A stretch of 64,000 nucleotides of DNA, from NCBI GenBank assembly GCA_030704615.1, contig CM060734.1:63566042-63630041 (forward strand), written 5' to 3'. Of this stretch, positions 58,292-64,000 are shown piece after piece; the first letter of the stretch is position 1, and each line of letters opens with the position of its first letter. The notes beneath the pieces were generated by a model. It had not been told where the DNA came from. It saw nothing but the letters and a program-made list of their open reading frames with translations, and searched no databases. Source of the stretch: Takakia lepidozioides. Taxonomy: Eukaryota > Streptophyta > Takakiopsida > Takakiales > Takakiaceae. Both the position numbers and the translations under genes were made by a program.

Positions 58292-60460
58292 ATGGGCACA
58301 AGGCGGGATCTCATTTTCATTCAAGAAGGTGGCTCTGAGATTGCCAAGCTCCGCGCTCCTAAGACAGCTGCGGATGTTTTGAATGCTCTACGGCGTAATG
58401 GGGATTTGTTTGATCAAGAGGGAGTTCTGCTGCTTGGGAGCGATTCCTTGGACCCAGGAGACTATACCTTTAAGCAGGTTGATGCTCCTTCAACAACAGA
58501 CACAAGTAAAGGCAGTGGTAAACCCTTCTCCCTGTCATCGGGGTTTTGTCATCGGGATAATTTAGGTTTTCCTGTGGCGGTCTGAGTTTCTTAGGGCTCT
58601 GCGGCCTGAGTTTGCTGATAGTGAGGTTTAAGTACTTAGGGTTTGTTGTCACCAGATCGTTTCAAGGTTATTGAAAGCTTTGCAAACTTTGTGAAGGCAG
58701 GCAGAAGCTCCACTTGCCTTCATTCCATAAATTTTTGCAAGGCTTTCGTAGCAAGGGTTGTAGGGTATGTCTTCTTGTACTTACTGGAGCTGTTTGTCCC
58801 GTAGGTTATGTTTACTCCCGCAGGGTCCCCTAAATCCCCAACGTCCCATTTGGTGTAATTCAGAGGTTGTGTAGATTCTTGGCACCTAGGTTGCTGATGC
58901 TGGGATTTTTTCTTGATTCTTTTCATAGCTAGGGTTTGTTTGATGCGTGGCTGCAAATATGAGTAGTATCGTTCAAACCCCTCATTTCTCATGAGTGCCT
59001 AGGGTTGTCTTTATTTGTTGCATCGAGTAGATTACTTAAGTTTTTCCTTATCTGGTTATCTGTAGTTACCAGAATTGATTGAAAATTCTGGAGTATGGTC
59101 CAATTCTATGCTGCGGCCTCAACCTATCAAGCTCCCACAAAACTCTTGTGAGCTAACAGCAGCATTGTTTCGTACGGATCACGGAAAGCTTCCTGTGTCC
59201 AAAATTACCTACTTGAGAGTCCAACACGAGTTGCCTCCTCACGCATTGGTCTTGATCATGGAGGCAAATGATTCAGCGCTCCCTCTGAGGCTATCAAATT
59301 TGTTGATCGCCGATGTTGAAACTCTAGTATCAGAGCAGGACGTATCCATATTTGTGGGTTATTGTTTTAAGACGGTGTTCTCTTTGTATGACCGGTACTG
59401 CCAGCCTGCTTTGAATGCCAAGCTTTTGTTCAATACTTTTGAAAAGAAGACAGGTACTTCTTACACCGAAACTATTGGAAAACAGCTGAGGCCTGACATG
59501 CTTGGAATTGCCTGTGGATGCACTTTTCTGGTTGGTGAGGACAAGCTGGCTGGCTTAGCTGCTGCTAAAGAGGATATTTTGAGAAAGATGAGGCCACTTA
59601 GTGCGACGTTTTATGGGGACATTCAATTCATTCTCGGCTATATCGCAGCAGGCAAAGACTTCCAATGGGTTTATATCAACAAGGATGGAAAGACGGCAGC
59701 TCGAATCAAGCCATGTCTTAATGTCACGAAGCTTTATGACCGCCTCTTGTTGTTAGTCAGCCTTGGCAATGCCTATGAGATCATGAAGAAGATGGTGGAG
59801 TCAATCCCGGAAGTGCCAGGCCGGCGGGCAATGTTTTCTGAAGAGGCATGTGGGGATAGGACGATATACTTTCTGCCGAGCAGTGTTCAGAAGGCAATAA
59901 GGAACTTCCCAAGGTATTGTATTGAGAAAAGGACCACTTTTGAACTGATTCGGCGGGCCTACAATGTTGCACGAGGGGTCCCTTCTCTTCCGCAGGTAAT
60001 TTCAGATCCTGAAATGGATCGTAGAGGTACTTATAATATTGAGATCAGTCCGCTGGGCTACTCCCCGATGTTGAGTTCGGAGAACGATATGAAGCTGTTG
60101 TCTCGGAACGTGTTAAAGGCTTTGTCTGTCCTGCATGTGGTAAACCTCGTCCATAGGGATATCCGGTTGCCCAATATTGTGCAGGTTTCAGCGGAGGGGT
60201 TCATGCTCATAGACCTTGAAACGGTAGCTGAATCTCCATTCAAATTGCCAAAAAAATTTCAAGCTTTTGCTGATTGGAGCAAGGCCATGTTGGAGGACGG
60301 CCACTACACTCCCCAGTCAGATTTGTATCAGCTGGGAGTACTTCTGCAATCCCGACATAGCGGTACTGCTCAGAGGTTTATTAGCAGTCTTATGTCTAAG
60401 CAGTGGACTGCAGTGGAGGCATTGAAAGATGCTTGGTTATCTCCTGTACAAATTACATGA
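58292..60460 (+). CDS. Crinkler-type gene: ubiquitin-like header + protein kinase, two exons
   Basis: Exon 1 58292-58505 (ATG, 71 codons + 1 nt), intron 58506-59072 (GTAAAG…CCAG), exon 2 59073-60460 (stop TGA). The phases agree and give 533 residues with no break. Residues 1-64 form the same beta-grasp-like header as at 43468. The kinase half has LVHRDIRLPNIV (catalytic loop HRD…N, about residue 430) and FMLIDLET in place of DFG (about 449), as in Crinkler-type kinases. The ~200 residues between header and kinase are not assigned. Crinkler proteins are modular nuclear-acting effectors or conflict proteins found in oomycetes, fungi and several plants and algae. A 61-bp repeat follows the stop by 27 bp. 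The donor lacks the last G of CAG (ACACAA|GTAAAG), unlike the left copy. Confidence 0.8.
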
Positions 60461-60487
60461 AACTGTAGAGGCTGACTCCATTGGCTA

Positions 60488-60548
60488 CACCTGAAGTTAT
60501 TTGGTAAAATGCGGGAGGCTAAAAGAAAGCCTTTCTTATACAGGGAGA
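60488..60548 (+). repeat. 61-bp module shared with the NADK2 3' end (copy 2)
   Basis: Same as 16717-16777 with about two differences, same strand relative to the upstream gene. Here it lies in the 3' UTR. Confidence 0.88.
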
Positions 60549-60556
60549 GTCCCTTG

Positions 60557-60622
60557 ATCTGGCAGCTCGCTGGTCATCTGGTCGTCTGGTCATCTGGTCA
60601 TCTGGCAGCTCGCTGGCTATCT
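60557..60622. repeat. CTGGTCAT-type short tandem repeat
   Basis: CTGGTCATCTGGTCGTCTGG and similar, bracketed by two copies of CTGGCAGCTCGCTGG. Confidence 0.85.
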
Positions 60623-61377
60623 CATTTCCCCCCTGAATTCTGTATTGTAAGTCCTAGTACCTGATAAATACTTTGATAAATGTAGCCGAGCCCGCGGGAG
60701 TTGTCAATTTGCAATAGTATCCAACTTTTGAAAAGTGGTGGTGAAGCTGTATATATTATAAAACTTTTGATCCAGACAAAATTGGTGTTGAGAGATTTTG
60801 GGTTTTCTTGTCGCATCACCAGCAGTGAAGGCAAGAGAGAGCGTGCACAGCTGAAAGCCGTGTTGGGACAGTTTTCTGGTTTTCCTTGGTCCCGTTTTAA
60901 TGGAGACAAAACCGGCCAGCTTTATGACAGGGGGGCGACGAGGCACTCTAGAAACGCGCACTCTGATTGAGTCCTGTCTAAGTCTGCTGAGTATTGCTAC
61001 AAAGAACTGAGCTCTATGATCTGCGATGGTCTTGTATAGGTAGGATTTTATTTCTGGTAATTGCGTACACTGATACATTCGTATTTGGTAAACTGTACGG
61101 TGACAGTTCAGTACATGTAAGAGATATACACAAAGATCTTTAACCCTTGAGTGCCCTGAGCTGTTTTGGAGAAACCGAAGTTTCTCAGAGCCACTTTGGG
61201 TAGAGTCACTTTAGGTTGAGCAGTTTCTGTGGAAAATTTGACTATTATTAGGATCAGACTAACCAGGAAGCTAGCATTGACTACAGTACTGTATGTTCGT
61301 AACAGATTCCCCTTTCCCTGTTTCAGTCAACTGTACACAACTAGGATGTCACTGGCTACTTTCTGACTACCAAGCTC
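60623..61377. other. No gene recognised
   Basis: Intergenic between the Crinkler-kinase gene and the orphan exon; nothing supported. Confidence 0.5.
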
Positions 61378-61530
61378 CTACTTGGAGTCGTCATATTTAG
61401 AGTAGAATATCATCTCCGCCAACTCTTGCAGACTTGAACAAGAGAACTGTATCTGTTTGCCGGAAACTATGGATGGCACTCCTGCTTCCAGTGCATGCTT
61501 TTCCAGCTCCTCAAACCCGACTTTCCCATC
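61378..61530 (-). CDS. Orphan terminal exon of an unidentified gene
   Basis: After an acceptor-like TTTGCAG| (61531), an open phase-0 frame of 50 codons begins DGKVGFEELEKHALEAGVPS and ends FYSKYDDSK, stop TAG at 61378-61380. The composition looks like a real globular C-terminus. Upstream exons are not visible: the next sequence is the methyltransferase-like element at 61628, which may have separated them. I do not recognise the family. Confidence 0.45.
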   Translation of the reverse strand, partial: DGKVGFEELEKHALEAGVPSIVSGKQIQFSCSSLQELAEMIFYSKYDDSK

Positions 61531-61807
61531 CTGCAAAGCAAACCAGATCAATATGAGAATATGTTTATCACGATCGCCCCTACAGCACTTGTGTATAGGA
61601 GGCCTTCTGCTCCTGGGTTAGGAGGCACGGAAATAGGGTCATGTGAAGTTGGAATGTGGCACCAGTGGACTCGTCATAGCAATGAAATGCAACATTTTAT
61701 TGCAAATTTTGTGGCAAGCCACATCTATACAAGTGTGTCTTAACTGTCATAGTCGGAATGGGCATTACTCTCCCACACCCTCCGAGGAACTTGCCCCACC
61801 TTCCTCC

Positions 61808-63515
61808 TCATCCTCCCCAATCCTCCGAGCTGTGAGATGCATCAGTTCCACTATGCCTCTCAAAAATTCCGTCCTCTCCTTGGGGGACTGTCCACCTCAC
61901 CTCCTGGGAATCTTCTACCTCTTCTCCCCCACTTTCCTCAGCAGAATCCAACACAAATCTACGAGCCCGACGGGCTCTAATAGCTGTTGCCTCCTCCCTC
62001 ATCTTCATTTTCTTGAGGCTTGCCTCGTCACAAATCTGCTGTACACGACTAGGTTCGGAAGACCTCCTAATGGACACCGAAGCAAGTCGGGCAGCATAAG
62101 TAGGAAGGATCTAGTCCCTTTCTGGACTAAGCATGAAATCCCCCCTGGCAAAAAAAGGCACGTTCCTCCTGCCCATGAACTGCGGTGTAGACGTCCCTCC
62201 TGCAGTACTTGGCATCTTGCAGAAGAACAAATCCACTTTAAGAATGTCAATACCAGCAGAAGCAAAAAATGGTCTTTCAATGAAATAAGATAACGAAGGG
62301 AGGTGCCTCACGAAATCAGGAGGCAACTTACAATGCGACTACTCACTCGTAAACCGGGGGCTCCTTGGCCTCGATCCCAACTTGTACCTCCCCCTGCTCC
62401 TTGTCGGATTCTTCCTCATCCTCCGAGGATGCCTCTTCCTCTTTCGGCAGACGTTCAGCCGCTGCAAGTTCGGAGTTGTGGAGGGCAGTATCTGACTTGA
62501 AGGCGAAGACATGCGTGTCGGACAACGTCCCTGCCCACATTGAAGCACCAAAGGGACAAAGCGGGCGGTTAGTAGCATGTGGCATGCAATTGCAATCGGG
62601 CCAGGGGACAAACTGAGCATGTGAAGGCTTACCCGTGCCGCATGTGAGGTCAAGAATCCGCCCTTGGACATCCGAGCACGTCTCCATGAGGGTTTGGATG
62701 AAAGCAGGGCTCCGGGTCCGGCTGTACCGCCACGGTTTGTCTGTCTTTTTGTCCTTCGGCATACTGGAGTGGGGCACATAGTTGTAGAGGACATCGTAGG
62801 TAATAGGGTCCACAGCGGCATCAACAAGACGACCGTCTTTGTGGAATTTGAACGTAGACCCTCTCTTCACAAAACAATATGCCTCAAACAAGCACATCCA
62901 ACAAAAGAGGGATCAACTCCAGGGTCTAGTTTAGATACACCACCATATGAAGTGAATGCAATAGATTGATAACTTACACTCTGGCCTTTTGTTCGCAACC
63001 CATGTGTATTAATGCAGAATCATTTTTTGAGGAGGACCGGGGTGACACTTTTCGGTGTCCACCTTGCCACAACATTCTCTGTGGTCTTCCCTCTTGTGGC
63101 AAGGACCACCATACATCCACCGTCATCCAGGAGCATCCCCGCCATCCCAAACCCGGCTCTCCAGTAGTCCTCAGTAAACCTGTTCCAGGTGGGCACACCA
63201 TCCAAGCCCTCCAGCAGCTCCCCATTTGGAATATCGAGGAGAATCATATCGTAGGCTCTCTCCACCTCCCCCCCCCCCGCGAGTGCTCTTGCAATCCGTG
63301 CTCACAGCCGTGAAGAATTCCATTATGGCTTCCAAACCAGGGGTGTCTTTAGGCTCTGTACCGGCAGCCCTCTTCTTGGCTTTCCCCTTTGGCTCCTCCA
63401 GAGACTTGTTGTGTGCCACCTTCTTCGCCCTGGCAGCCAAAGCGTCAAGGAAGCTCTCATTGATGCATTGGATGATGGTTGGGGGTTCTAGCTTTGGCCT
63501 CTGCGAAAACGTCAA
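61808..63515 (-). pseudogene. SAM-dependent methyltransferase-like gene, probably mobile
   Basis: Pieces from 63515 down: a Lys-rich N-terminal part (FLDALAARAKKVAHNK), a run of ~11 C (63268-63278) where the frame slips, then AYDMILLDIPNGELLEGLDG (DIPNG in the place of a DPPY-type motif IV), LLDDGGCMVVLATRG, an intron, KFHKDGRLVDAAVDPITYD, and RILDLTCGTG (motif I) ending at a GTAAGC donor at about 62632. The next exon (GTLSDTHVFAFKSDTALHNS) is followed by an acidic tail. The motif IV-before-motif I order matches permuted amino-methyltransferases such as N4/N6 DNA or MT-A70-like enzymes, but assignment is tentative. A stop in the last exon (~62116) and the slip suggest decay. A partial copy lies at 54914-55767. 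Confidence 0.5.
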
Positions 63516-63789
63516 CGCCGAATACCGCCGTGTAAATGGGCACCATTCACTTAGAGCCGTGACAACAAAAGCACATACGACTCAATCATAGGCTTCCAAT
63601 TAACACAAGTAAGCAAATGAGACACATCTCTCTTGGTGTCAAGAAAATGCTCAGTCATGTCCTGATTATGTCAAACTCATGTCCTGACAAAACCCCGATG
63701 GGTGTCCTCTGGAGTGTTGGCTGTATGTATGGCCAGTAACTTCATTTTTGGATGACCTTCAGAGTGCAATTCAGAGTTGGGTTTAGGGT

Positions 63790-64000
63790 TTTAGGGTTTT
63801 AGGGTTTTATGGTTTTAGTGGTCAACAAAAGCTTGCAAAGGTAACAAAAAGTAGAAAAAATATTGGAAAAAGACACTGTAAAATTTAAGGGGGGCCGGTT
63901 CGGTCCCAAATACAAATGCAATGGAAACCAAGACAAATGCATACAAAGTGCGCCTATTGTTCCTAAAGGGAAGCTATAAGACTATTATGTCTTATGCAAG
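63790..64000 (+). mobile_element. 3' end of a second Athila/Tat-like gypsy copy, cut by window edge
   Basis: Inverse of 34364-34560: telomere-like TTTAGGGTTTTAGGG, spacer, polypurine AAATTTAAGGGGGGCC at 63880-63896, then the LTR-like start, which runs off the window. Confidence 0.7.

Larger units (their letters stand above)
51679..59069 (-). repeat. Right arm of a large inverted repeat
   Basis: 7391 bp, reverse-complement of 42795-49144. Extra sequence relative to the left arm is a ~0.9-kb insertion (54868-55767) and ~105 bp at 58741-58856. Its outer end is 3-4 bp upstream of the kinase exon of the Crinkler gene. At its inner end the RT frame continues into the spacer, so the right side is the more original context. 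Confidence 0.95.

Noticed and set aside
42795-59069. The inverted repeat as a simple assembly artefact
   Set aside because: The arms differ by a ~0.9-kb insertion, a ~105-bp indel, an 18-bp indel and point changes (YIDN/YIDD, splice-donor base), and have different outer flanks. Long reads should still confirm it.

Overview
The window is nuclear DNA of a green plant lineage (streptophyte). I see intron-rich genes for a mitochondrial 2-oxoglutarate dehydrogenase E1 and a plant-type (NADK2-like) NAD kinase, plant telomere motifs (TTTAGGG)n, plant-type Ty3/gypsy retrotransposons and very low gene density. The repeat and gene families remind me of a charophyte alga such as Chara braunii; that is an impression from memory, not a test.

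Layout. 1-2050: 5' part of OGDH on the minus strand, running off the left edge. 2051-4326: intergenic, with a CT tract and a 95-bp imperfect palindrome. 4327-16736: NADK2-like gene on the plus strand. I can place all exons from the N-terminal region to the stop; one intron (8478-16079) is swollen to 7.6 kb by LINEs. The LINE cluster has a full-length-like sense copy, a 5'-truncated antisense copy nested in it with a 14-bp target duplication, and a stack of extra 3' tails. 16900-17916: piggyBac-like TTAA/TIR element. 18.2-21.1 kb: interstitial telomere repeats and repeat units with hairpins. 22.1-29.7 kb: MULE-like transposase copies with a SWIM zinc finger, a second gene with a ParB/sulfiredoxin-like DGNHR motif, and arrays of a 28-30 bp palindrome. 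29741-30240: 500-base assembly gap. 30241-34100: chromodomain Ty3/gypsy (chromovirus) pol remnant and a 3' LTR carrying heat-shock-element-like sites. 34.4-35.7 kb: a second gypsy (Athila/Tat-like) integrase on the minus strand. 37.2-37.4 kb: a tRNA-derived SINE.

The most striking region is 38.0-60.5 kb. Two nearly identical inverted arms (42795-49144 and 51679-59069) flank a 2.5-kb spacer. The outer end of each arm carries the same ubiquitin-like Crinkler (CRN) header exon and the start of its intron. Outside the arms the two genes diverge: the left gene continues into a P-loop NTPase plus restriction-endonuclease-like effector (now frameshifted), the right gene into a CRN-type protein kinase that looks intact. 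The right-arm identity stops 3-4 bp before the kinase exon. So one header exon has been joined to two different effector modules through an intron, on the flanks of a palindrome. The inner arm ends lie in a Penelope-like reverse transcriptase: the right copy continues through the junction, the left copy is cut and abuts a truncated transposon gene. The right arm also holds a composite ~0.9-kb insertion made of an arm-derived snippet plus part of a methyltransferase-like gene whose fuller copy lies at 61.6-63.5 kb. The window ends in a second copy of the gypsy 3' end seen at 34.4 kb.

Most of the sequence is mobile-element derived. Only OGDH, NADK2 and the CRN-kinase gene look like intact functional genes.
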